From UBA9732 sp052170315 (GTDB lineage Bacteria; Spirochaetota; Spirochaetia; Sphaerochaetales; Sphaerochaetaceae): a stretch of DNA of 57,564 bases. The DNA is taken from positions 1 to 57,564 of the forward strand of contig JBQNAT010000015.1 of the NCBI GenBank assembly GCA_052170315.1, given 5' to 3'. The notes beneath the pieces were generated by a model. The model had not been told where the DNA came from. It ran no database searches and saw only the letters and a program-made list of their open reading frames with translations. This document shows, piece by piece, positions 42,801 to 49,725 of the stretch (position 1 is the first letter of the stretch; every line of letters begins with the position of its first letter). The position numbers and the translations under genes are program-made.

Positions 42801-43354
42801 GGCAGTACCTGAAGCTCCTCTGGAATGAAGTGGTTCTGTATTTCAATGTAGTAGCGGTCACCAAAAAGGTTTTTATACCACCTTGCGGTTTCGTAGGCTC
42901 CTTCAACGTTGCCCGCAAGAAGTTTCTGCGGAATTTCTCCCGCAAGACAGGCAGATGTGCAGATAAGGCCTTCGCTGTGCTGCGCAAGGGTCTCGTTGTC
43001 TATTCTTGGTTTGTAGTAAAAACCTTCAAGGAAGGCAATGCTGTTAAGCTCCATCAGGTTGTGGTAGCCCTTGTCGTTCATTGCGAGAAGTATGAGGTGA
43101 TAGTAGTGATTTCCCGCTTCCCTGCTGGCGCGTCCGTCAGGGTTTATGTAGAACTCGCACCCAGGAATCGGCTGTATGCCCGCTTTTGTACACGCATCGT
43201 AAAAGTCCAGCACTCCGAACATGTTCCCATGGTCCGTTATGGCAAGGGCTTTCATGCCGAACTCCTTTGCTTTCGCTATATATTTCGGTATTGACGCCGC
43301 TCCGTCAAGAAGAGAAAAGTCTGTATGGTTGTGTAGATGTACGAACTCTGTCAT
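39854..43354 (-). CDS. dnaE: DNA polymerase III alpha subunit
   Basis: This is the replicative polymerase, DnaE type, 1166 residues. The N-terminal PHP domain starts FVHLHNHTDFSLLDGA and contains ITDHGNMFG. The polymerase catalytic Asp residues lie in LPDFDIDFCYEGR, and GAGRGSGAGSIVAYC, GKKKVKEMPAQREKF and GFNKSHSVCYTVLAYRTAYLK are family signatures. A helix-hairpin-helix region and an OB fold (FIGMITELKEVQTKSGGKMG) follow. ATG at 43354 gives the standard N-terminus with AAGG 4 nt upstream. Upstream lies the unusual repeat field. Confidence 0.97.
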   Translation of the reverse strand: MTEFVHLHNHTDFSLLDGAASIPKYIAKAKEFGMKALAITDHGNMFGVLDFYDACTKAGIQPIPGCEFYINPDGRASREAGNHYYHLILLAMNDKGYHNLMELNSIAFLEGFYYKPRIDNETLAQHSEGLICTSACLAGEIPQKLLAGNVEGAYETARWYKNLFGDRYYIEIQNHFIPEELQVLPQLVKLARELDIKLVATNDIHYINKDDANAHDILLCIGTGKKKADTDRMRFDTEEFYMKSPDEMAELFSAYPDSISNTVELASRCSFKINFPGPKLPGVDVPSMYADTKEYLTALSWEGLRKRYPGYESDPEQKKILEDRLSYELGIILKMGFDGYYLIVRDYICWAKTHDIPVGAGRGSGAGSIVAYCIDITNVDPIAHDLLFERFLNPERVSLPDFDIDFCYEGRQSVIDYVTEHYGVDRVGQIATFGTLKAKAVVKDVARVLDIPFDESNRITKYILDVLPDEAKPGDNDKDAKKPTPTLLQWSIHVSPELQEMIARGGVYEELFKVSLTLENLSRHVSTHACGVVIGQTPLKDYVPLYKDPKSGGISTQYTMNNLERCGLVKMDFLGLKTLTLIRNTQRLIRRKNPEFDIEKIKDGDKETFEMLSKGDSMMVFQLESPGMQKNLRLLEPTRFDELDAMVSLYRPGPMEYIPRYIDSKQGRIPIRYPDPSLAKLLESTYGVIVYQEQVMRVAQIIAGFTLGEADTLRKIMGKKKVKEMPAQREKFISGAVKNGHTMEHAEEIFHMLEPFAKYGFNKSHSVCYTVLAYRTAYLKCHYRPEFLAANLTNEIGSGDKYKEYLDYVKECGVEILPPSVNDSDMYFNVVGNKLIYGLAGIKGVGASTVQCILDERVANGPYTDFLDFVRRSDAKVLNSGVLEGLINSGALDCFGYNRPTLLENYEMAIKSTKEDKDAKSVGQNLLFGAEDDGSANFEMKVKPDYAFMEKLEIEKNYLGFYLSGHPLDTYKTVWENCVKLDLSKPERINEGPKYDFIGMITELKEVQTKSGGKMGRLTVEDYNGRLEVTVFPKQWAMCSLGLSVGKIIGLHGSFKTYNDRLGFTADVVYGDPFQMKPERARRVFVEIDHSIYAGRDSLREMRSAARKHRGSAELVFCVYSGTDDEGRLDGRARKIAADQKYGVDGSKELLAELRECQSVYDVYSE

Positions 43355-43440
43355 ATTACCTTCCCGCTTTGTTCCGCATTTCAAATGTAGCAGAAAAAAC
43401 CGGAACTGAAAACAACGCGGACAGTAATCGTAAGAAAAAG

Positions 43441-43550
43441 GTTCACAGGGTTCATTAAGTTCAAGAGCTCCATAAGTTTCATCAGGCGCATGAAGCTCAT
43501 CAGCTTCATCACGCGCATGAAAACCAATGAAAACTTATGAAAGCTTATGA
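43441..43550. repeat. Degenerate 9-bp tandem repeat (about 12 units)
   Basis: Consecutive 9-mers such as GTTCATTAA, TTTCATCAG, GCGCATGAA, GCTCATCAG, CTTCATCAC and GCGCATGAA follow each other, with the last two units 10 bp. The consensus is roughly NTTCATNAG. Read on the minus strand this yields a Leu/Met-Lys tripeptide repeat in an open frame that I regard as non-coding. Confidence 0.75.
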
Positions 43551-43568
43551 ACCGGCGGATTTTTAAAA

Positions 43569-43632
43569 CAGTCTGACTGTTTGACAGTTGACCGGTCTGA
43601 CTGTTTGACTCTTTGACAGTGCGACTGTTTGA
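43569..43632. repeat. 8-bp tandem repeat, left arm (8 units)
   Basis: Eight contiguous octamers: CAGTCTGA, CTGTTTGA, CAGTTGAC, CGGTCTGA, CTGTTTGA, CTCTTTGA, CAGTGCGA, CTGTTTGA. Consensus CTGTTTGA. It is matched in inverted orientation by the right arm at 43831-43886. Confidence 0.9.
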
Positions 43633-43674
43633 CATACATAACTTATTATATATAAATAAATTAATCCTATTTTT
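43633..43674. other. AT-rich spacer inside the 8-bp repeat field
   Basis: A stretch almost free of G and C containing ATAACTTATTATAT, which recurs in direct orientation near 43788-43801. Confidence 0.6.
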
Positions 43675-43746
43675 CAGTTTGACATTACATAGGTTTGACA
43701 GTCTGACAGTTCGATAGTCCGACAAATTTGTCAAACAGTCAAACAG
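43675..43746. repeat. 8-bp repeat, central block with orientation switch
   Basis: Nine octamers: six (five of them TTGA/CGA-type) in the left-arm orientation such as CAGTTTGA and CAGTCTGA, then CAAATTTG inside the palindrome GACAAATTTGTC (43721-43732), then two perfect TCAAACAG, the reverse complement of the left-arm unit. The palindrome is the point where orientation flips. Confidence 0.85.
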
Positions 43747-43830
43747 TTATACTGTTGGAAATCGGATACGATTTTAAACGTTAAAAATATAACTTATTAT
43801 ATTATATAAACTTATATTAAAAATTCCATG

Positions 43831-43886
43831 TCAAACAGTTAAACAGTCACACAGTCGCACTGTCAAACCGGTCAACTGTCGGACTG
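43831..43886. repeat. 8-bp tandem repeat, right arm (7 units, inverted)
   Basis: Seven octamers: TCAAACAG, TTAAACAG, TCACACAG, TCGCACTG, TCAAACCG, GTCAACTG, TCGGACTG. Read on the other strand they share blocks such as CAGTTGACCGGT and CAGTGCGACTGT with the left arm, so the two arms form an imperfect inverted repeat about 200 bp apart. Confidence 0.88.
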
Positions 43887-43894
43887 TTTATCAA

Positions 43895-44095
43895 TTAATA
43901 GTGAGGCGGTTTACTGTTGGGCCTGGCTTCGGTATCCATATCCTCAATTTTCTTCGCAAGGGCGGCGTTCTGCTTTTCAAGCTTTGACACCAGTATCTGC
44001 TGCTGAGATACTATGTCGTTAAGCTCCCTTAAAGTATCCTGTATGTAAGACAAATCCGTTTCAAGCCTTATCAGCCTTTCTTCCGTTCCTTCCAT
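43895..44095 (-). CDS. slyX: SlyX family protein
   Basis: The 66-residue protein is a short coiled coil of SlyX type: EERLIRLETDLSYIQDTLREL, read as RLIRLETDLSYIQDTL, then NDIVSQQQILVSKLEKQNAAL, and a proline-rich end finishing PPHY, a SlyX hallmark. The function of SlyX is not established. GGAGGG 5 nt before the ATG at 44095 fixes the start; the longer frame upstream runs through regulator-promoter DNA. It is divergent from the WYL-type regulator and its end abuts the 8-bp repeat field. Confidence 0.85.
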   Translation of the reverse strand: MEGTEERLIRLETDLSYIQDTLRELNDIVSQQQILVSKLEKQNAALAKKIEDMDTEARPNSKPPHY

Positions 44096-44162
44096 TTCAG
44101 CCCTCCCGGCTCCGCGGCTTCCCGGAGACAGACGGCTCAGGAAGCCAAAGATAAACAATTGC

Positions 44163-44259
44163 GCAACAAAAACCTCAGCTGAAAGAAACATTTGTTGCAA
44201 TCTGTTGCAAACATAACTATAATACAATTATAATAGACATAAAGCAGGGATGCAACAAA
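44163..44259 (+). promoter_or_regulatory. Promoter-operator of the WYL-type regulator gene
   Basis: TTTGTTGCAA occurs at 44191-44200 and, as TCTGTTGCAA, at 44201-44210, exactly 10 bp apart; inverted copies GCAACAAA and TGCAACAAA are at 44163-44170 and 44251-44259. The two direct copies contain TTGCAA -35 boxes placed 17 and 18 nt before two TATAAT boxes (44218-44223 and 44229-44234). Repressor binding would cover both promoters. Confidence 0.7.
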
Positions 44260-44268
44260 GGGAAAAAG

Positions 44269-45267
44269 ATGAAAGGAGAACGCGTAGCGCAACTTGAACT
44301 AATACTCAGAAGCCACCCGGAAGGGCTGAGAAAATCCGATATAGCAAGACGTATCGGCGTACACAGAAGTACAATAGGCCGCTACATAGACGAACTTAAG
44401 CAGTACAGCAGCATCTATGAGGACAAAAACCTCATTAAAATCATTACGCCTAATGAAGATGAGCCCCTTGCCCTAAGCGTATACGAAAGCCTTGCGCTGA
44501 ACATGGGAGCTGAGATGATTCTCAAAAACTCAGAGTTCAGAACGCCGCATCTGGCATCCGGCTTAAGGAAGATAGCCATGGGGATGCGGACATACGCTCC
44601 CAAGGTAAGCGGAAATATCATGGCATTAGCAGACCAGATAGACTCCGAAGCCTCAATAGCTGATACCCAGAACAACGAGCGGCTTGAAGTTCTGATAGAC
44701 GCCTGGGTTTCCGGACGCATAGTGCGCATCATACATACTCATCAGGATAAAAAAAATCCGAATATCCTTGTAGACGAAGAAACGGAGCTTGCGCCCTACT
44801 TTATCGGCTTTGTGGAAACGGAAAGCGGAAGAAATCCCGTAACTGTTACCGGAAGACTGCGGCATACAACCGAGATAATCACGCTTGACATAACAAAAAT
44901 CAAAAGCATCACTATCTTAAACGAAACATACACAATTCCCGACAATCTTAAGGCCTTCCGTAAAACCGAAATCCCGGAAGACACCGATTTTGTGGTGGAC
45001 ACCATCCCCCTTGAGTTGCTTGTCCGTGAAAAGAGCGCCGTAAAAACTTTTGATACCATTTCCCACGGCGAAATCACCTGTACCAAACAGGCCAATGACA
45101 CCTACATCTACAGGTTCGAGGCCGAAAACTCAATAGAGCTTATTTTAAGGATAATCCAGTGCGGCAGCGCCATAGAGATTCTTGGACCCGCGAAGTTCAG
45201 AACAAAGTTCACCGGCTATCTGGAAAATATTCTCCGTATATATAAGGATACTTGTAAATCTATCTGA
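44269..45267 (+). CDS. WYL-domain transcriptional regulator
   Basis: The 332-residue protein starts with a DeoR-type winged helix (RKSDIARRIGVHRSTIGRYI at about residues 20-39), followed by a WYL-like central domain (RLEVLIDAWVSGRIVRIIH to LRHTTEIITLDITKIKSI) and a WCX-like C-terminal part. WYL proteins respond to small ligands or single-stranded DNA and often repress. The strongly repeated TTTGTTGCA motifs in its promoter suggest autoregulation. AAAGGG shortly before the ATG is a modest ribosome-binding site. It lies 138 nt ahead of nifJ, which it might also control. Confidence 0.82.
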   Translation: MKGERVAQLELILRSHPEGLRKSDIARRIGVHRSTIGRYIDELKQYSSIYEDKNLIKIITPNEDEPLALSVYESLALNMGAEMILKNSEFRTPHLASGLRKIAMGMRTYAPKVSGNIMALADQIDSEASIADTQNNERLEVLIDAWVSGRIVRIIHTHQDKKNPNILVDEETELAPYFIGFVETESGRNPVTVTGRLRHTTEIITLDITKIKSITILNETYTIPDNLKAFRKTEIPEDTDFVVDTIPLELLVREKSAVKTFDTISHGEITCTKQANDTYIYRFEAENSIELILRIIQCGSAIEILGPAKFRTKFTGYLENILRIYKDTCKSI

Positions 45268-45321
45268 TTCAGTTTATTCTAAAAAATGGTGGCTAAGCAG
45301 TGAGAAATCAGGCTTCTGCCG

Positions 45322-45385
45322 GGCGTAAAAACCACGCCGTAAAAACATTTCAAGGTATACGAATTGCCGCGCAGATGCGGCAAAT
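45322..45385 (+). promoter_or_regulatory. Two hairpins in the nifJ leader
   Basis: GGCGT/ACGCC (45322-45338) and TTGCCGC/GCGGCAA (about 45364-45383) precede the ribosome-binding site AAGGAGG at 45392-45398. They may stabilise this transcript; I could not place a clear promoter. Confidence 0.4.
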
Positions 45386-45404
45386 CAGTTCAAGGAGGCT
45401 CTTC

Positions 45405-48400
45405 ATGGTGAGAAAAAAGAAATCCATGGACGGCAACAATGCTGCCGCGCACGTAAGCTACGCGTTCTCGGAAGTTGCCGCTATCTACCCTATCACACCG
45501 TCCAGCCCAATGGCCGATCTGGTTGACCAGTGGAGCGCAAATGGTTTAAAGAACATCTTCGGCACAAAAGTCAAAGTTGTTGAAATGCAGTCCGAAGGCG
45601 GAGCTGCCGGAGCAGTCCACGGCTCACTGGGAGTCGGTGCTCTGACAACCACCTACACAGCATCACAGGGACTTCTGCTCATGGTACCGAATATGTACAA
45701 AATCGCGGCTGAGCAGCTTCCTTGCGTTTTCCACGTAAGCGCAAGAACAGTCTCAACACAGGCTTTGAATATTTTCGGAGACCACAGTGATGTCATGGCC
45801 TGCCGCCAGACAGGTTTCGCGATGCTTTGCGAAGGAAACGTTCAGGAAGTCATGGACCTTGCGCCTGTAGCCCATCTTTCAGCTATTTCAGGAAAAGTTC
45901 CTTTCATCAGCTTCTTTGACGGTTTCAGGACAAGCCATGAAATCCAGAAAATCGAAGTCTGGGACTATGAAGACCTTAAAGACATGTGCGATATGAAGGC
46001 GGTTGAAGAATTCAGAAACCATGCTCTTAACCCGGAGCATCCGCACATGAGAGGAAGCCACGAAAACGGGGATATCTTCTTCCAGCACAGAGAAGCCTGC
46101 AACCAGTACTATGATGCTCTTCCTGCGGTTGTTGAATCCTACATGGACAAGATAAACGCGAAACTGGGTACAGACTACAAGCTTTTCAACTACTACGGCG
46201 CGCCTGACGCAGACAGAGTCATAATAGCTATGGGTTCTATCTGCGATGTCGCGGAAGAAGTAGTTGATTATCTCAACGCTCACGGAGAGAAAGCGGGTTT
46301 GGTAAAGGTCAGACTTTACAGACCGTTCGCGGCGGACAGGCTTCTTACCGCCATACCCAAGACGGCAAAGAAGATTGCAGTCCTTGACAGAACAAAAGAA
46401 CCCGGAGCGCAGGGTGAGCCTCTTTATCTTGATGTTGTTACAGCCTTTGCGAACGCAGGCATAGACAATGTAAAGATTGCCGGCGGCCGCTATGGGCTTG
46501 GTTCAAAAGATACTCCTCCTTCATCAGTCTTCGCTGTATTCAAAGAGCTCAAAAAGGCTTCCCTGAAGCGCCAGTTCACCATTGGCATCGTGGATGACGT
46601 TACAAACCTCAGCCTGGAAGAAGACAGCAACTGCCCCAACACAGCGGCACCGGGAACAATCGAGTGTAAGTTCTGGGGTCTTGGCGGAGACGGAACTGTC
46701 GGAGCCAACAAGAACTCCATCAAGATTATCGGAGATTATACTGACAAGTACATTCAGGCTTATTTCCAGTATGACTCAAAGAAGACGGGCGGCGTAACCA
46801 TAAGCCATCTCAGATTCGGCGACCACAAGATAAGGGCTCCCTACTACATCAACAAGGCCGATTTCGTTGCATGCCACAACCCAAGCTATGTTACAAAGGG
46901 CTTCAAGATGGTTCAGGACGTAAAGCCGAACGGCGTTTACATGATTAACTGTCAGTGGAACGATGAAGAGCTCTGCCACCACATTGACGCGGCTTCAAAG
47001 CGCTACATTGCCAAGAACAATATTCAGGTATACACAATTGACGCAATTGACCTTGCGCAGAAGATTGGAATGGGAAAGAGGACAAACACTATTCTCCAGA
47101 GCGCATTCTTCACACTTGCAAAGGTTATGCCTCAGGAAGAGGCCATTGCTCACATGAAGGAAAAGGCAACACAGTCCTACCTTAAGAAAGGACAGGATGT
47201 TGTTGACATGAACCACAAGGCCATTGACCTTGGCGCAACAGCCTTCAAGAAGTTCAATGTCCCCGCAGACTGGGCAAAAGCGGAAGATGTAAAGGCAGCT
47301 GACACCAGAACAGGAAAGCCTGAGCTTGTAAAGATGGTAAGTACCATCCTTGAGCCGATTGACAAGATGAACGGAGACAGTCTCCCCGTTTCAGCTTTCA
47401 TGCCTCACGTAGACGGCCAGTTCGAGCTTGGCGCCGCGGCTTACGAAAAGCGCGGCGTCGCAGTATCCGTTCCCACATGGGACCAGACAAAGTGTATACA
47501 GTGCAACAACTGCTCATATGTATGTCCTCACGCAACAATCAGACCTTATGCTCTTACAGCGGAAGAAGCCGCGGCAATGCCCGCAGCGGCAAAGATTGTT
47601 GATGTCAAGGCCGGAAAGGGCAAGGGCGTTTACAAGTTCTCAATCGCCATTTCACCTCTGGATTGTATGGGCTGCGCAGTCTGCGCAGGAGCATGTCCGG
47701 TGGGGGCATTGACAATGGTGCCTCAGGAGCAGGAGCTTCCTCAGCAGGAAGTCTTCAACTACTGTGTGGCTAAGGTATCCGAGAAGAAGGATATGCAGGA
47801 CAACACGGTCAAGGGAAGCCAGTTCCGTCAGCCGATGCTGGAATTCTCGGGTTCATGCGCGGGATGCGCGGAAACTTCTTATGCCCGTCTTGTGACACAG
47901 CTCTTCGGAGACAGGATGTACATTTCCAACGCGACAGGATGTTCTTCAATCTGGGGCGGTCCCGCTTCAACCTCACCGTTCTGTACAGATAAGAACGGAA
48001 ACGGCCCGGCATGGTGCAACTCACTGTTTGAAGACAACGCGGAGCACGGTCTTGGAATGTTCATTGGACAGGAAAAGATTAGAGAAGACCTTGCTGAAAA
48101 AGTAAAGGCTCTTGCGGAAACGGACGAAGCTCTTAAGGAAATTGCTCAGGCCTGGCTTGATACAATGGAAAACGGAGAAGCCAACAAGGCCGCGACAGCT
48201 GCTCTTGTAGAGGCTCTTGAGAAGAAAAACAGCGCGGAAGCAAAGGATATCCTTTCGAAGAAGGACTTCCTTGCCAAGAAGTCCGTATGGATTTTCGGCG
48301 GCGACGGATGGGCTTATGATATTGGCTACGGCGGACTTGACCATGTTATTGCTTCAAAGCAGGACGTTAACATCTTTGTCTTCGACACAGAAGTCTACTC

Positions 48401-48929
48401 CAATACGGGCGGACAGGCTTCCAAAGCTTCCAATATAGGACAGGTCGCGCAGTTCGCGGCGGCCGGTAAGGAAATTAAGAAGAAGTCTCTTGCGGAGATT
48501 GCAATGCAGTACGGCTATGTCTATGTCGCTCAGGTAGCAATGGGCGCCAACCCTGCTCAGACAATCAAGGCAATAACGGAGGCTGAAGCTTACCACGGTC
48601 CTTCCCTCATAATCGGCTATGCTCCCTGTGAGATGCACTCAATCAAGGGCGGAATGGCCAACTGCCAGAAGGAAATGAAGAAGGCTGTAGAATGCGGTTA
48701 CTGGAATCTGTTCCGTTACAACCCGGAAGGCGGCGCGAAGAAATTTGTCGTTGATTCAAAGGCTCCGGCAGGCGGTTATCAGGAATTCCTGATGAACGAG
48801 GCCCGCTACAGCAGACTCACACGTGAGTTCCCCGCAAGAGCGGATATCCTGTTCAAGCAGAATGAAGAAGAAGCCAAAAAGCGCTATCAGCACCTCACAA
48901 AGCTTATTCAGATGTACAGCGAAGAGTAA
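45405..48929 (+). CDS. nifJ: Pyruvate:ferredoxin (flavodoxin) oxidoreductase
   Basis: This single-chain enzyme oxidises pyruvate to acetyl-CoA and CO2 with reduction of ferredoxin, the key step of anaerobic sugar catabolism. The 1174 residues contain all domains in order: AAHVSYAFSEVAAIYPITPSSPM near the N-terminus, read as AAIYPITPSSPMADLV, a CoA-binding region, two 4Fe-4S motifs (CIQCNNCSYVCPH and CMGCAVCAGACP), the GSCAGCAE cluster-binding segment and the ThDP domain (FGGDGWAYDIGYGG, YSNTGGQASK). AAGGAGG 6 nt before 45405 sets the start. Codon use suggests strong expression, and a strong terminator follows. Confidence 0.97.
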   Translation: MVRKKKSMDGNNAAAHVSYAFSEVAAIYPITPSSPMADLVDQWSANGLKNIFGTKVKVVEMQSEGGAAGAVHGSLGVGALTTTYTASQGLLLMVPNMYKIAAEQLPCVFHVSARTVSTQALNIFGDHSDVMACRQTGFAMLCEGNVQEVMDLAPVAHLSAISGKVPFISFFDGFRTSHEIQKIEVWDYEDLKDMCDMKAVEEFRNHALNPEHPHMRGSHENGDIFFQHREACNQYYDALPAVVESYMDKINAKLGTDYKLFNYYGAPDADRVIIAMGSICDVAEEVVDYLNAHGEKAGLVKVRLYRPFAADRLLTAIPKTAKKIAVLDRTKEPGAQGEPLYLDVVTAFANAGIDNVKIAGGRYGLGSKDTPPSSVFAVFKELKKASLKRQFTIGIVDDVTNLSLEEDSNCPNTAAPGTIECKFWGLGGDGTVGANKNSIKIIGDYTDKYIQAYFQYDSKKTGGVTISHLRFGDHKIRAPYYINKADFVACHNPSYVTKGFKMVQDVKPNGVYMINCQWNDEELCHHIDAASKRYIAKNNIQVYTIDAIDLAQKIGMGKRTNTILQSAFFTLAKVMPQEEAIAHMKEKATQSYLKKGQDVVDMNHKAIDLGATAFKKFNVPADWAKAEDVKAADTRTGKPELVKMVSTILEPIDKMNGDSLPVSAFMPHVDGQFELGAAAYEKRGVAVSVPTWDQTKCIQCNNCSYVCPHATIRPYALTAEEAAAMPAAAKIVDVKAGKGKGVYKFSIAISPLDCMGCAVCAGACPVGALTMVPQEQELPQQEVFNYCVAKVSEKKDMQDNTVKGSQFRQPMLEFSGSCAGCAETSYARLVTQLFGDRMYISNATGCSSIWGGPASTSPFCTDKNGNGPAWCNSLFEDNAEHGLGMFIGQEKIREDLAEKVKALAETDEALKEIAQAWLDTMENGEANKAATAALVEALEKKNSAEAKDILSKKDFLAKKSVWIFGGDGWAYDIGYGGLDHVIASKQDVNIFVFDTEVYSNTGGQASKASNIGQVAQFAAAGKEIKKKSLAEIAMQYGYVYVAQVAMGANPAQTIKAITEAEAYHGPSLIIGYAPCEMHSIKGGMANCQKEMKKAVECGYWNLFRYNPEGGAKKFVVDSKAPAGGYQEFLMNEARYSRLTREFPARADILFKQNEEEAKKRYQHLTKLIQMYSEE

Positions 48930-48950
48930 AAACTCAGCAGACCACGTAGG

Positions 48951-48982
48951 GCAGGACCGGTTAATCCGGTTCTGCTTTTTTT
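48951..48982 (+). terminator. Rho-independent terminator of nifJ
   Basis: GCAGGACCGG and CCGGTTCTGC pair (one G-T) around TTAAT, followed by a run of seven T. Confidence 0.93.
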
Positions 48983-49012
48983 ATAAGTCTTTTTATTCTT
49001 TCTTTATAATCT

Positions 49013-49660
49013 TTATAATTCTTTCCAGACTTTTATGGGATTAAGTCTGAAGCGGATAAGAACATAGAGCCACGCGACCGCAATGCCCGCAAGATGAACC
49101 ATGTGGGCTATGCCGTTGGAAAGTCCGTATACCTGAGAGAATAGCTCTATGGCAATGTAAATCATAACGGCATAGGGCATCTTCATGGGGACAATGTAGA
49201 AAAACATGACCCTTGCGGTGGGAAAAAGAACCGCGCTAAGAAACAGCAGGGCATAAATTGCTCCAGACGCGCCAAGAAGAACCACATTCGGAGTTCCCTG
49301 AATCAAATAGAAAATATAGGCAAATACTCCGCTGAGAATACCGCAAAGGAAATAGAAAAGCAAAAACTCTCCGGTTCCAAGCGCGCGCTCAATAGCACGG
49401 CCGAACATAAAAAGAGCGAACATGTTAAAGAAAAGATGAGAAAAACTTGCATGCACAAACATGTAAGTTACAAACTGCCAGACCCAACCCATGTTCACAA
49501 AGCCGGGTATCAGGCTCATCCAATAAATCAGAGGAGTTCCGTTTATGGAAAGGTTTGTGTACCGCGTAAGAATAAAGAAAAGGACATTGGCCAGCACAAG
49601 ATAAACACATGCATCCGAATAGGTATATCTGATTTTTTTGTTAAGAAGCGAATTTTTCAT
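49013..49660 (-). CDS. Rhomboid-family intramembrane serine protease
   Basis: The protein has six membrane segments with the rhomboid motifs WQFVTYMFVHASFSHLFFNM, read as FVHASFSHLFFNMFAL, then GASGAIYALL (catalytic Ser) and GIAHMVHLAG (catalytic His). It should cut transmembrane proteins within the membrane; substrates are unknown. Two adjacent ATGs (49663 and 49660) begin it. A TTGACG-17-TATTTT promoter ends 7 nt before the first ATG, and no Shine-Dalgarno site exists, so the mRNA may be leaderless. It is divergent from rlmE, with overlapping promoters. Confidence 0.92.
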   Translation of the reverse strand: MKNSLLNKKIRYTYSDACVYLVLANVLFFILTRYTNLSINGTPLIYWMSLIPGFVNMGWVWQFVTYMFVHASFSHLFFNMFALFMFGRAIERALGTGEFLLFYFLCGILSGVFAYIFYLIQGTPNVVLLGASGAIYALLFLSAVLFPTARVMFFYIVPMKMPYAVMIYIAIELFSQVYGLSNGIAHMVHLAGIAVAWLYVLIRFRLNPIKVWKEL

Positions 49661-49670
49661 CATTAATACT

Positions 49671-49699
49671 AAAATATTGACAATATCGCACAGCGTCAA
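49671..49699 (-). promoter_or_regulatory. Promoter of the rhomboid gene
   Basis: On the minus strand TTGACG (49694-49699), 17 nt, TATTTT (49671-49676), then seven bases to ATG at 49663. It overlaps a plus-strand TTGACA at 49677-49682. Confidence 0.6.
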
Positions 49700-49713
49700 T
49701 AAAGACTTTATGA

Positions 49714-49719
49714 TACAAT
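49714..49719 (+). promoter_or_regulatory. -10 box for rlmE
   Basis: TACAAT ends six bases before the rlmE ATG. The -35 at 17 nt is poor; TTGACA at 49677-49682 fits an alternative -10, TAAAGA at 49700-49705. Which is used cannot be decided here. Confidence 0.45.
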
Positions 49720-49725
49720 GCGCTT

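Noticed and set aside
42710..43294. Plus-strand frame of 194 codons
   Set aside because: Antisense to the PHP region of dnaE; no family features.
43381..43734. Minus-strand open frame of 117 codons across the repeat field
   Set aside because: It merely translates the 9-bp and 8-bp repeats, has no ribosome-binding site and no recognisable domain.
43569..43886. CRISPR array
   Set aside because: Units are 8 bp and contiguous, without unique spacers, and no cas genes are near.
43441..43890. Chromosomal replication origin
   Set aside because: Iteron-like repeats and AT-rich DNA fit, but there is no dnaA, dnaN or DnaA-box cluster, so I do not claim it.
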